From Marinomonas pontica (lineage in GTDB: Bacteria > Pseudomonadota > Gammaproteobacteria > Pseudomonadales > Marinomonadaceae), in contig NZ_JAODTL010000009.1 of assembly GCF_026191375.1 (NCBI RefSeq), positions 1-60,463 on the forward strand: DNA of 60,463 bases. The letters run 5' to 3'. The stretch's first letter is position 1. The number at the start of each line of letters is the position of its first letter. Position numbers and translations under genes: made by a program. Below the pieces are notes generated by a model, which made no database searches, had not been told where the DNA came from, and saw only the letters and a program-made list of their open reading frames with translations. Of this stretch, positions 40,440-49,819 are shown one piece after another.

Positions 40440-40560
40440 TGCTATATCACGAATCGCACTAATTAATTCAGCTTGAGCCTTTAGGCTCAGTACTTCCTCC
40501 TCGCTCGAAGCCACTACTTCAAATATGTTTGAAAACTTTATTGAGGCCATCATCTATCAC
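40440..40560 (-). pseudogene. Xre-family antitoxin N-terminal remnant (COG5606-like)
   Basis: A minus-strand frame starts at an ATG near 40550 and reads FSNIFEVVASSEEEVLSLKAQAELISAIRDIATRNG, then stops at TAG. It closely follows the N-terminal pattern of COG5606 Xre antitoxins (F..V.DAL..TPEEA..LK.R.ELM.AL), where the next residue is usually Trp. The helix-turn-helix and the toxin gene are missing. Confidence 0.5.
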
Positions 40561-40740
40561 CTTAAAGTACCATCAATTGCTGGTATACAGTATAGCCAGA
40601 CAACTGTCTGGGGGGCAGCATCTGAAGACGAACTCTATCAGCGTTTTCTAACTCGCTGAGTCCTGTTGTTGTAGAATGAAATTGACTTTTTAGAAGCGAG
40701 GCTGTGTTGTTTTATGTCATTCCTCTATCGGAGAGTGGTT

Positions 40741-40778
40741 AATTATAAGAAAAAATATAAATTATAAGAAAAAATATA
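40741..40778. repeat. Tandem 19-bp AT repeat upstream of the nuclease gene
   Basis: AATTATAAGAAAAAATATA occurs twice without spacer. The 300-base stretch 40561-40894 is otherwise without a gene. The A+T-rich repeat may be part of the nuclease promoter. Confidence 0.7.
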
Positions 40779-40894
40779 ATTGCATATAATTGGTTTATTA
40801 GAAGAGTGATGAGTCACTTTTTCTGATGATTTTTAGCTATTTGCACAAACAACTAGTGGCTAGCAAGCTCTTTCGTGATATTGGAGTTGAAAGG

Positions 40895-41620
40895 ATGAAA
40901 TTTCTTTTTAAGATATTTATGCTTATCGTAATCATTGGACTTCCTTCATATACTTGGGCATTCCAGTGTGGAAGTCATACCAGTTTTGGCGTGCCGTCTT
41001 CAGCTGATCAGTTGTTGTGCCGTCAAGGATACGCTCTGGGTTATAGTTATGAACATCGAGGACCTGAGTGGGTTCAGTATGCAGTATCAAAAGAAAGTGT
41101 TGAAGCCAGCTGTTCTTCTCAGCCAAACTTTCGGAATGATCGAGATATTCCAGAGGAATATCAATCAACCAATCATGACTATACAAACTCTGGATATGAT
41201 CGAGGGCATATGGCCCCTAGAGCAACCATTGACTTTAACTGCACCTCAGAAACAGAAAGTGTTTTGTACTCCAATGCCTCCCCTCAAGATCCTGGTCTAA
41301 ACCAAGTTGGTTGGAAGCGGCTAGAAGACAATGTTAGGGGATGGGCTGAGCAAAGACAAAATCTCTTCATTATAACTGGTGCTATTTTTCTTGGTAACAA
41401 ACGTATTCGAGATCGAGTGTCAGTCCCTAGTCACTACTACAAAATTATCTATGATCCTGAACGAAAGGAGTCCATTTCTTTTATTTTCCCCAATGAGCCA
41501 TTAGCAACATATGATCTTGATAAAGGGATCGTAACTCTTTCTGAGATCAGCAGCTTAAGCGGTCATAACCTAAGCATGATGTTTGATGTGAAGAAAGAGT
41601 ATAGGGTGCTAAATTTTTAG
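40895..41620 (+). CDS. Secreted DNA/RNA non-specific endonuclease
   Basis: The start is ATG 40895 with GGAG eight bases before. It gives a signal peptide (MKFLFKIFMLIVIIGLPSYTWA). The mature protein has the beta-beta-alpha-metal nuclease motif SGYDRGHMAPRATIDF (catalytic His in DRGH), the downstream Asn region YSNASPQDPGLNQVGWKRLEDNVR and VPSHYYKII. The length (241 aa) fits bacterial members of the EndA/NucA family. It may degrade DNA in the periplasm or outside the cell. A defensive role, such as degrading incoming DNA, is conceivable but not shown. Confidence 0.9.
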   Translation: MKFLFKIFMLIVIIGLPSYTWAFQCGSHTSFGVPSSADQLLCRQGYALGYSYEHRGPEWVQYAVSKESVEASCSSQPNFRNDRDIPEEYQSTNHDYTNSGYDRGHMAPRATIDFNCTSETESVLYSNASPQDPGLNQVGWKRLEDNVRGWAEQRQNLFIITGAIFLGNKRIRDRVSVPSHYYKIIYDPERKESISFIFPNEPLATYDLDKGIVTLSEISSLSGHNLSMMFDVKKEYRVLNF

Positions 41621-41795
41621 TTTATATAACAGTGGGTTGATATGGCCTATTATGAACTGTTTCAGAGTAAGAGGTTGAGCTCCGCTCTCAGATCTTCTCT
41701 GTTTGGGTACGGGAATAGAAATCATGTTGCGGATTTATAGTCTATAGCATTTTAAACAGTTAATATGATCTTTCAAATTGTTCAAGGAGGAACAC

Positions 41796-41975
41796 ATGGA
41801 ACAACTCAAACGATTGCTCTCAGATTTGGAGCGCATTTCATTTCAAGATATATCCGAAGTACCTAAAGAAAGGCAGCACGAAGTTGCTGAACAGATAGAG
41901 CAGCTGCAAGATAGCCTTTCAGCACTAAGTCAGTTTAAGAGAAATGCTGTCAAAACTATTTTGGTGCAACGTTAG
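41796..41975 (+). CDS. Small helical protein of unknown function
   Basis: A 59-aa frame starts at ATG 41796 with AAGGAGGA eight bases upstream, an excellent ribosome-binding site. The product is a predicted coiled coil (MEQLKRLLSDLERISFQDI, EQIEQLQDSLSALSQF). No family is recognised. It is separate from the operon that starts 376 bases later. Confidence 0.6.
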   Translation: MEQLKRLLSDLERISFQDISEVPKERQHEVAEQIEQLQDSLSALSQFKRNAVKTILVQR

Positions 41976-42256
41976 GATGGCCATGTCTCTTTATTAAAGA
42001 AAAGGATAAAGCAGAAACCTAGCTCAAGTATTGGGCGGGGTTTTACGCATGTTAAAGTTAGTTCTGGCTAGTTGATGGGGCTTCAACCATTGTTTCCACT
42101 AAGTCCTAAATTAAGTTTTGATTGCTTCTATTGTCTTGCTAGCCAAACGCTTTCTCTACTCCATAACTATGGAGATCATAATCATAGGTGCATCTGACAG
42201 TGCTAATTTGAGAGATAGCATAAGTATTTATATGTGTTTTTATACAGTAAAATGCT

Positions 42257-42286
42257 TGCTGGAGGTGATATCCAGTAAGATATACT
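42257..42286 (+). promoter_or_regulatory. Candidate sigma-70 promoter of the defence-like operon
   Basis: TTGCTG (42257-42262) and TATACT (42281-42286) are 18 bases apart and would start transcription near 42293. The -35 box overlaps operator 1 and the start point lies in operator 2. Confidence 0.5.
42259..42275. promoter_or_regulatory. Operator 1, CTGGA-N7-TCCAG
   Basis: The 17-bp palindrome CTGGAGGTGATATCCAG overlaps the -35 box of the operon promoter. It is the first of three copies with the same arms. Confidence 0.8.
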
Positions 42287-42291
42287 TTAAA

Positions 42292-42308
42292 CTGGACACT
42301 TTCTCCAG
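42292..42308. promoter_or_regulatory. Operator 2, CTGGA-N7-TCCAG
   Basis: CTGGACACTTTCTCCAG begins 33 bases after operator 1 and covers the expected transcription start. Confidence 0.8.
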
Positions 42309-42323
42309 TAGAATTATTTCTTT

Positions 42324-42340
42324 CTGGAGGGCTTCTCCAG
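42324..42340. promoter_or_regulatory. Operator 3, CTGGA-N7-TCCAG
   Basis: CTGGAGGGCTTCTCCAG begins 32 bases after operator 2 and ends 11 bases before the DUF4007 start. The arms match in all three copies while the spacers differ. Confidence 0.8.
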
Positions 42341-42351
42341 TGGGAAATAAG

Positions 42352-43275
42352 ATGCGAAATAATACTATGATAGACGAAAAGGATTACCCTCTCACCTTCA
42401 GCGGTCATGAAACATTCCCTCTTAGGCAGATGTGGTTGAAAAAAATTGTAGATATTGCAGATATTAATGGCGATATTCCTAAAAAAAGCTTCTCGGAGCC
42501 TGAAATAATTGCAGAGCTTGGCGTGGGTAAAAACATGCTATTATCTATGAGGCATTGGGCTGTGGCCTGTGGAGTAATGTATGAAAAAACAACGAATTGT
42601 TTTTCTCTTAGTGACTTCGCGAAGCAAATATTAGCTGATGATGGACTAGACCCCTACTCTGAACACCCCTCCACAACGTGGCTTCTCCATTGGGCTTTGT
42701 CTACTTTTGGAACTAAAGCGACAACAATCTATTGGGTTTTCAATAAGATAAATAATTCCAGCTTTACTAAGAGTGATCTCAAAGTGCAGCTTAAGCAACT
42801 TTGTGATAGACGGCAAAAAAAGGTGTCCGACTCTTCACTTGTCAAAGATATTGAAGCTAGCCTACGTGGATATTTACCTAAATCTATTGGTGCGTACGAG
42901 GAAGATTATGCCGATCCGATATTTGGAGAACTTGGCCTTCTGAGTTCAGTGGAAAACGGACACTATGTGTTCAATAGAGGGCCTAAGCTATCGTTAAATG
43001 ACGCTACTTTTACGTATGCCTTGTTGGATTATTGGAAGCCACGAAAGTCCATGTCGAGTACTTTGTCACTAGACGAAGTAGCCTTTGGTGAATCTTCTCC
43101 AGGTCGAATCTTCAAATTAGATGAAGATTCAATTGCCGAGAGGATGATGTCTATCGACGAATTGACCGGACAACGTATCACTTGGTCAAATTCTGCGGGT
43201 ATTAAACAGTTGTCCAAAGGGGATTTTGATTTTGATGATCTTATGGCTGAAATGTTGAGGAAAGCATATGACTAG
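42352..43275 (+). CDS. DUF4007 family protein, first gene of the defence-like operon
   Basis: The start is ATG 42352, just after operator 3; ATG 42367 is an alternative. The 307-aa cytoplasmic protein begins DYPLTFSGHETFPLRQMWLKKIV, a DUF4007 signature, followed by ELGVGKNMLLSMRHWAVACGVM, which looks like a helix-turn-helix-type segment, and HPSTTWLLHWALS. From memory, DUF4007 proteins often lie near PAPS reductase-like genes; the activity is unknown. It overlaps the next gene by 8 bases, so translation is coupled. A DNA-reading role is possible. Confidence 0.75.
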   Translation: MRNNTMIDEKDYPLTFSGHETFPLRQMWLKKIVDIADINGDIPKKSFSEPEIIAELGVGKNMLLSMRHWAVACGVMYEKTTNCFSLSDFAKQILADDGLDPYSEHPSTTWLLHWALSTFGTKATTIYWVFNKINNSSFTKSDLKVQLKQLCDRRQKKVSDSSLVKDIEASLRGYLPKSIGAYEEDYADPIFGELGLLSSVENGHYVFNRGPKLSLNDATFTYALLDYWKPRKSMSSTLSLDEVAFGESSPGRIFKLDEDSIAERMMSIDELTGQRITWSNSAGIKQLSKGDFDFDDLMAEMLRKAYD

Positions 43276-46200
43276 TAATTCACGGCATGTTTTGCTTGAT
43301 GAGGTTGTTCAAATATCGCCTTATTACCAGCGGTCCATAAGACTTAATGATGACTTTGGTAGCTCCGATGCTATTAATGGTTATGTATGTCATGAGACAG
43401 CCAGAAAGGTTTTGTCAAATATGGCTCAGCAGGTAGCTTTGGCAAATCAGAGAGCCTTCACTTGGACAGGCCCTTATGGAAGCGGGAAATCTAGTTTAGC
43501 GCTTGCTTTTGCTACGGCAATCAGCACCAATAAAAAGCTGCGAGAAGATGCTAGGCGAGTGTTGTCACTTAATAATGTCGAATTCCTTTCAGATGCCTTT
43601 CCCGTCACGTCCAAAGGGTGGTTGGTTCTACCAATCGTTGGTGGTCATTTCTCTATATCTGAGGCTATTGCAAAAGTTATTAAAGAAAAAACTAGCAAGG
43701 AATCTGAGACATCACAGGACGTTTTGGATAACTTGCGGGAGTTGGCTCAATCAAAAAAATATGATGGTGTCGCCTTAGTCATTGACGAGATGGGCAAGTT
43801 TCTGGAAGCGTCATCTTTTGACAGTGATGATATCTATTTTTTTCAAGAATTAGCTGAGCTATCTTCACGAACCACAAGCAATTTCTTGCTAATAGGCATA
43901 CTTCATCAAGCCTTTAGGCAATACGCAAAATTTCAACGCTTTTCTGAGCAAATTCAGAATGAGTGGGCAAAAGTTCAAGGGCGCTTTTCCGATATTCCTC
44001 TTGTGGCCTCTACTGATGAAGTTGTTGAACTACTAGGGAAAGCTATCTATGTTCCTCAGAAGTTCATTCCAGATGACGCGCTTTATCGACAGGTTTGTGT
44101 CAGTCTTGGCAAGAGAAGACCTGCTGTTAGTCTTGACCTTTCTGAAAAGCTTAGAAGTTGTTGGCCTCTTCACCCTATTACAGCGCTACTACTGGGGCCA
44201 ATATCAAGACGTCAATTTGGTCAGAATGAGCGCAGTGTTTTTGGTTTTCTTGGCTCGCTGGAGTCTCATGGTTTTCAGGAATTCTTGCGTTCGACCGAAC
44301 TTGGTCACGATATTTTTTACACGCCAGAAAATTACTGGAGTTACCTTAAGGCAAATTTAGAGCCGATAATCACGGTATCTAACGATAGTCATCGCTGGGC
44401 AGTGGCAACTGAAGCGGTTGAGCGTGCTGAAGCTAAAGGCAGTTATCTTCATGCATCAGTAGTAAAAAATATTGCCATTATTGATTTGTTTAAGAATGGT
44501 TCCGGTTTAGCTGCAGACAACGAACTCTTGAGAACAATTTACTCTCAACTGTCCACTAATGAACTGAACGCTATTCTTAAAGATCTGTCTGAGTGGAAGA
44601 TCGTGGTCTTCCGTAAATTTAATGATGCATGGTCTGTCTTTGAAGGTAGTGATTTTGATATTGACGCGGCAGCGGCAGAAGTTAAAGCTCAAATCACATC
44701 CTTTGATCCCAACAAAATTGCAGACATCGCCAATTTTCCCCAGTCGTTGCTAAGCGACACTTGCATCTAACTGGAACATTGCGGTGGATGGGGTTCACTG
44801 TACTTTCGGCAGAATCATTGAATAAACATATCGAGACGTTTTCTTCAAATAGCGGTGAGTTTGGCCAATTTCTTTTAATTGCTGATGATGCTGAGATAGA
44901 TTGGAAAAAAATTGCCTCAAAAAATTTAAAAAGCAATAGTACGAAGTTTGCTATTGGTGTCCCAAATAGAAGGGGCTCCATTGTTGAATTGGCAAAAGAA
45001 CTGACAGTTCTGAAACAAGTAGCGAATAGGCCTGAGTTAGAAGGTGACCTTGTAGCGAAGAAGGAAGTATCTATTCGCCTCTCAGCAGTTAAACATAAAT
45101 TAGATAGTGAGCTCTCCAACGCTTTGAAAAATGCGGTTTGGTATAGCTCAGTATCACCTTCTGGTTCCCAGCCTCATAGTTTATCCAAACTTGCGTCAGA
45201 TTTAGCCGATGAATTATTTGCTAAAGCTCCAAAAATTTGGAGTGAACTTGTCAATCGAGAAAATCTGTCAAGTAATAGTGTCAAAGCTCGACGTGACTTG
45301 CTTTATCGGATGTTAAACCACGAAAAAAGTGAAGGGCTGGGTATAGATGGCTTCCCTGCCGAAAAAGGTTTATATCTGACATGTCTTAAGGTGACAGGGC
45401 TACACCAAGAAAATGCTGAAACGGGTGAATGGCATTTTGTTGAACCTACCAACGCTGATAGGAATATGCTATCAGCGTGGCGGGCCGCTTACGATTTGGT
45501 GTCTTCTTCCGATGATAATGTGAGCTGTGCTGATATTTATAGAGTATGGGGAAATGCTCCCTTTGGTATAAAAGCTGGTTTAATGCCTATCCTTTTATGG
45601 TCATTGATACTGTCTTGCAAAGGTAAATTAGCACTGTACAAAGATTCCTACTATGTCCCTGAACCATCGGAGCTAGACATCGACGAGTCGCTTCAAAATA
45701 TTGGCAGATTCGAATTAAGAGGTATTCAGTTAACAGAAGAGCGTATTGAGCTACTAAGTGATATTGCCAAGGTGCTAAAAACTATCTTGGGAGATGCCGT
45801 ATTCGATGAACCACTGAGTGCCGCTCGTGGTCTTGTTAGAATTGTGTACAATCTACCTCAATGGGTTAAAAAAACTCGAACTCTTTCTAAAAACACTGAA
45901 AAACTTAGAGATTGTTTACTAAGGGCATCTGATCCACACAAAGTTATATTCCATGATATGGAAGTGATTTTTGAATCAACAGACTCAAGTATTATTGCTG
46001 AAGAGTTGGCCAAGTCTATTCAGGAACTGAAACTAGCGCACTCTAAACAGCTAAAGGGGCTAAGGCAATTGTTGCTTCAGCAGCTGTCTGCTACTGATGG
46101 CAATTATGAACAGTTAAATAAGCGTGCAATAAACATATCAGGTACATCAGGTGAGCTTAAAGTTAATGCTTTCATCAATAGATTGAAGAGCTTTGATGGA

Positions 46201-46572
46201 ACTAACGAAGCTACCTCTGATATTTTGTTCTCACTTCGAGAGAAGTCGCTCAATGAGTGGAGTGACCAGGATGTAATGTCTGTCCGGAAGGATATAGCTG
46301 AAGTATCGAAAAAGTTCCGAGAATTAGAAGTGGTTGCTTCGGTTAATAACAGAGATCAGTCCAGAGATGCTATTGCCATAGTATATGCAGCACCAGGAAA
46401 AGATTTCGTCAAAAAATTCGATATTGGCGAAGATAAGCGAGATGAGCTTGATGCAATTTGTGAGAGTGTTATTCAACAATTGAGCTCAGCAAATATCGAA
46501 AAGGATTCTCAGTTTGCTGTTCTAGCAAGGGTACTTGAAACGCTTTACGAGAAGGAAAAAAATCATGTCTGA
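43268..46572 (+). CDS. Large P-loop ATPase of the defence-like operon, one frameshift
   Basis: The protein has about 1101 aa after repair. Walker A is TWTGPYGSGKSSLALAFA (Lys 74) and Walker B is GVALVIDEMGKFLE (Asp 173, Glu 174). The C-terminal 600 residues are mainly helical with no named domain visible. It recalls the very large ATPases of BREX-like loci (BrxC/PglY type) in design, but I see no close motif match. One base is missing near 44747-44751; adding it joins NFPQSL to AKRHLHLTGTLRWM. The gene overlaps its neighbours on both sides by 8 bases. Confidence 0.75.
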
Positions 46573-47400
46573 GAAACATGTATTAGGTATATCTGGAGGC
46601 AAGGACAGTGCAGCTCTAGCTATCTATATGAGACTACATTATCCAGAACTAGATATTGATTATTTCTTCACCGATACAGGGAAAGAGCTACCAGAAGTAT
46701 ATGATTACCTTAGAAAGCTTGAGGGTTTTCTAGGGAAAAAAATTGTTAGGTTAAATGCGGATCGAGGCTTTGATTTTTGGCTAGCTCAATATAATAATTT
46801 CCTACCTTCAGCACAAACTAGATGGTGTACTAAGCAACTCAAATTGTTGCCTTTCAAAAATGGGTTAACACAATGCTTGATGACGGGCATACAGTGTATA
46901 GTTATGTAGCGATAAGAGCTGATGAAGAGCACAGGCAGGGCTATTCTTCTCATAACGACAATCTAAAGATAAAGATGCCTTTTCGAGATGACAATTATAA
47001 CAAGGCAGCAGTGTTTGATTTGCTAGAGTCCTCTGGAGTAGGCATTCCTAAGTATTATGAGTGGCGGTCAAGAAGTGGTTGCACATTTTGTTTTTTTCAA
47101 CAAAAAATCGAATGGGTGAATTTAAAGGAAAGGCATCCTGAAGCATTTGAAGAAGCCAAGCGGTATGAAAAAAATGCGATAGAGCACGACTCTCCATTTC
47201 TTTGGAGTCAAGGTGAGTCGCTTGAGGAACTTGAACAACCGTTAAGAATCATTCAGATAAAGTCGGACTTTGAGGCTCGGAAGGTGAGAGAGATGAAAAA
47301 CCGACCTGTTAACCCTTTACATCAAGGATTAGAGTTAGATATCGACGAGCTTTATCTTGCAGATGAAGGAAATGGTGCTTGCGATATTTGTCATAAATAG
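46565..47400 (+). CDS. DndC-like PAPS reductase-family protein, one frameshift
   Basis: The start is ATG 46565. The N-terminal PP-loop is GISGGKDSAALAIYMR (residues 8-23), then FFTDTGKELPEVYDYL and TRWCTKQLKLLPFK. One base is missing in an A5 run (46856-46860); adding it gives KKWVNTMLDDGHTVYSYVAIRADEEHR, the normal family sequence. Later come RSGCTFCFFQQKIEW and CDICHK, which with the first Cys could hold an Fe-S cluster. DndC activates sulfate or phosphate esters during DNA phosphorothioation. The repaired length is 278 aa. No DndA, D or E gene is near. Confidence 0.85.
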
Positions 47401-47432
47401 TAACTATGATTTTTAGAATGGAAGGTGTGAAA

Positions 47433-49796
47433 ATGGTTAAGCCAAGAGGGTTTAGGATTGCTGCAAGGGCGTTAAGGCAATTGGGGGCTGAATTGATAAC
47501 CTCCGATGAAATTGCATTGAATGAATTAATAAAAAATGCTCTAGATGCAGGTTCTAAGCGTGTTAGGATCGATATAAATAACCCATTTAAGCTTTCTCGT
47601 ACTAACTTAGTTACAAAGCTAATCTCTTCAACAAAGCAATTAACAAAAAGTGAGATTTTGGAGGTAATTGAAGATTGCATTGATGAAAATTCACCTCCTC
47701 TTTTCTTATCTGACTATGTAAGTCGAATAGAGTTCTCTGACCCAAAGAAAATAAGTAGTCTAGTTGATGAAATGTATAATGACTTATGCAGCATAACTAT
47801 TTCTGATAATGGCGTTGGGATGGGAGAGGAGCAGCTACAAAACTCTTTTCTAGTTATAGGTACTCCTAGTAAGTGGATCGATAAACAGTCTGACACAGAT
47901 AGTGAGCTTTTAGGAGAAAAGGGAGTTGGAAGACTATCAATGATGAGGCTTGGTAGATATGCATCGGTGTCATCAGGTAAAGCAGAAAGTAAATATAATC
48001 ATGAAATAAACTTTGATTGGTCTTTGTTTGATGACCCTAACTTATATCTAGATGAAGTTGATGTGCCAGTGACCAAGGGGCAAAGTAAGATTGCTGAAGA
48101 ACAAGGTACAAGTATTTTAGTAAAAGGTATCTACGCTCATTGGAATAGGGCTAAAGTTTCAAGTTTTATCAATGAGTACCTGAGACGACTGCAAAATCCG
48201 TTTAGTGAAAGAAATAGATTTCCAATAGATGTATATTTTAATGGAACACGTCAGCCTATTGAAAGAATTTACTCATGGTTTAAAAAGGCTGCAAACTTTT
48301 CTGCCTTGATTCAATTTACAGTGGAAAAGACTGGGGAGCTTTCTTTGCGAAGAGAGTTGACTTGGAGAGGAAAAACAAGTCCTGAAATGAGACTTTGGAC
48401 TGAAAAAGACTTACTTCGAGAGCTTGGAAATAATGATCAATCTAATTTCCACTCAGCCTTAGTTAAAAAGACACTTACAGAACTTGGTTCAATCAAGTTA
48501 GATCTTCTATGGTTTAATCGTAGTGACCTGAATGGTGCTTCTATTGACTATTCGTCTTCACAGATAAGGGAAGAATTGAATTTATGGTGTGGCGGGTATG
48601 CTATATATCGGGATAACTTTCGCATAGGAATGACGGGGAGTCTTGAGGATGATTGGCTAAAAGTAGATACTGGCTCTCTAAAATCTAAAGGTTTTTCCTT
48701 CAATAGGTACCAGACAGTTGGTGCACTTTCTATCACGCAAAAAAATAACCCATTATTACTTGATGCAGCAAATAGAGAAAAATTAATAAACTGTAATCAC
48801 CTTGATCTCCTAAAAGATATGCTGACAGAACTGGTAAATAAAGACCTTAAAAGTCATATCGAATACTTTAAAAATAATGAGGTAAAGAAAGCATCATCTG
48901 AAGCTACTGCGCAAGAAACTTTAGAGGATGCCAAAGCTCGATTAAAAAGAGCTAGAGAAAGTGCGACAAGTCTTAGGAAAAGTGTGGGTAAGGAGCAGCA
49001 ATTAGTCGTCAAAGAAATCGAACATGTACTTAAATCTCAATACGAGAATATCCGGAAGTATGAACATGCAATGCTGTTATCTAAAGAGCAAAGGATAGAA
49101 GTGCTAGAATTAGCTGGGTTAGGTATGGTTGTAGATAAAGTAGTACATGAGCTTGCTAGACTTACAGAACAAACAACGATTAGTCTATTAAAATTGGAGA
49201 AGCAAGGTCAGAATGAGGATTCATCACATCTCATTAAAGTTATTCGCGAGCAAATAAAGGTAACGAATAAACGGATTAGAACAGTAGACTCCCTTAGCCC
49301 ATCAGGGAGAAACAGAAAGGAACTATTTGATCTAACAAAAGCAGTGCTAGCTGTTATAGACGGATTTTCAGGAAGGCTTTCTCGACACAATGCTGAGATA
49401 CTATTTACAGTAGACGATCAACTTACTATTCGATCCTTTAACGTAGAAATGGTGCTTGGTTTAGCCGCTTTAGTTCTGGAAAACCTTCTGGCAAATTCTA
49501 TTTATTGGTTGCAGCAAGGCCTTTTTCGAGGTGAGAACAAACGGAAAATATATATTAATATTGACACTCAATCCTATACGTTATCGGTTAGAGATAATGG
49601 CCCAGGAATAGATCCATCAAATAAAGATGATATATTTAGGGCGTATTTCACAAGCAGGCCTAAAGGAAAAGGTTTAGGTTTGTTTATTTGTAGAGAGATT
49701 GCGGATTATCATCAATGCTCAATTTATTTGGATACAATGCCTGAAGCCGATGGAAGGCTTAGGACGTTTGTACTTGAATTACCCAAGAAAAATTGA
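47433..49796 (+). CDS. Protein with two GHKL ATPase modules (MutL/MORC-like plus histidine-kinase-like)
   Basis: The start is taken as ATG 47433, with GGAAGGTG just upstream; the frame is open from 47406. In the 787-aa protein an N-terminal Hsp90/MutL-like module has SDEIALNELIKNALDAG (residues 24-40), ITISDNGVGM (121-130) and GEKGVGRLS (161-169). A long middle part and a coiled coil (about 500-565) follow. A dimerisation helix has a candidate phospho-His at about 572 (VVHELARL). The C-terminal kinase-like module has LENLLANSIYWLQ, VRDNGPGIDPS and GKGLGLFICREIADY. Two nucleotide sites in one chain are unusual. It has no membrane segment. Confidence 0.8.
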   Translation: MVKPRGFRIAARALRQLGAELITSDEIALNELIKNALDAGSKRVRIDINNPFKLSRTNLVTKLISSTKQLTKSEILEVIEDCIDENSPPLFLSDYVSRIEFSDPKKISSLVDEMYNDLCSITISDNGVGMGEEQLQNSFLVIGTPSKWIDKQSDTDSELLGEKGVGRLSMMRLGRYASVSSGKAESKYNHEINFDWSLFDDPNLYLDEVDVPVTKGQSKIAEEQGTSILVKGIYAHWNRAKVSSFINEYLRRLQNPFSERNRFPIDVYFNGTRQPIERIYSWFKKAANFSALIQFTVEKTGELSLRRELTWRGKTSPEMRLWTEKDLLRELGNNDQSNFHSALVKKTLTELGSIKLDLLWFNRSDLNGASIDYSSSQIREELNLWCGGYAIYRDNFRIGMTGSLEDDWLKVDTGSLKSKGFSFNRYQTVGALSITQKNNPLLLDAANREKLINCNHLDLLKDMLTELVNKDLKSHIEYFKNNEVKKASSEATAQETLEDAKARLKRARESATSLRKSVGKEQQLVVKEIEHVLKSQYENIRKYEHAMLLSKEQRIEVLELAGLGMVVDKVVHELARLTEQTTISLLKLEKQGQNEDSSHLIKVIREQIKVTNKRIRTVDSLSPSGRNRKELFDLTKAVLAVIDGFSGRLSRHNAEILFTVDDQLTIRSFNVEMVLGLAALVLENLLANSIYWLQQGLFRGENKRKIYINIDTQSYTLSVRDNGPGIDPSNKDDIFRAYFTSRPKGKGLGLFICREIADYHQCSIYLDTMPEADGRLRTFVLELPKKN

Positions 49797-49819
49797 TCAC
49801 GGTGAGTGTGGAGTAAATA

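Noticed and set aside
42118..42351. 78-residue N-terminal extension of the DUF4007 protein
   Set aside because: This part of the open frame runs through the three operators and the promoter, and the family begins after it.
42352..47400. BREX system
   Set aside because: The large ATPase and WYL regulator recall BREX, but there is no PglZ, PglX methylase or Lon-like protein.
46565..47400. Standard Dnd phosphorothioation system
   Set aside because: Only a DndC-like gene is present; DndB, D, E and the restriction genes are missing.
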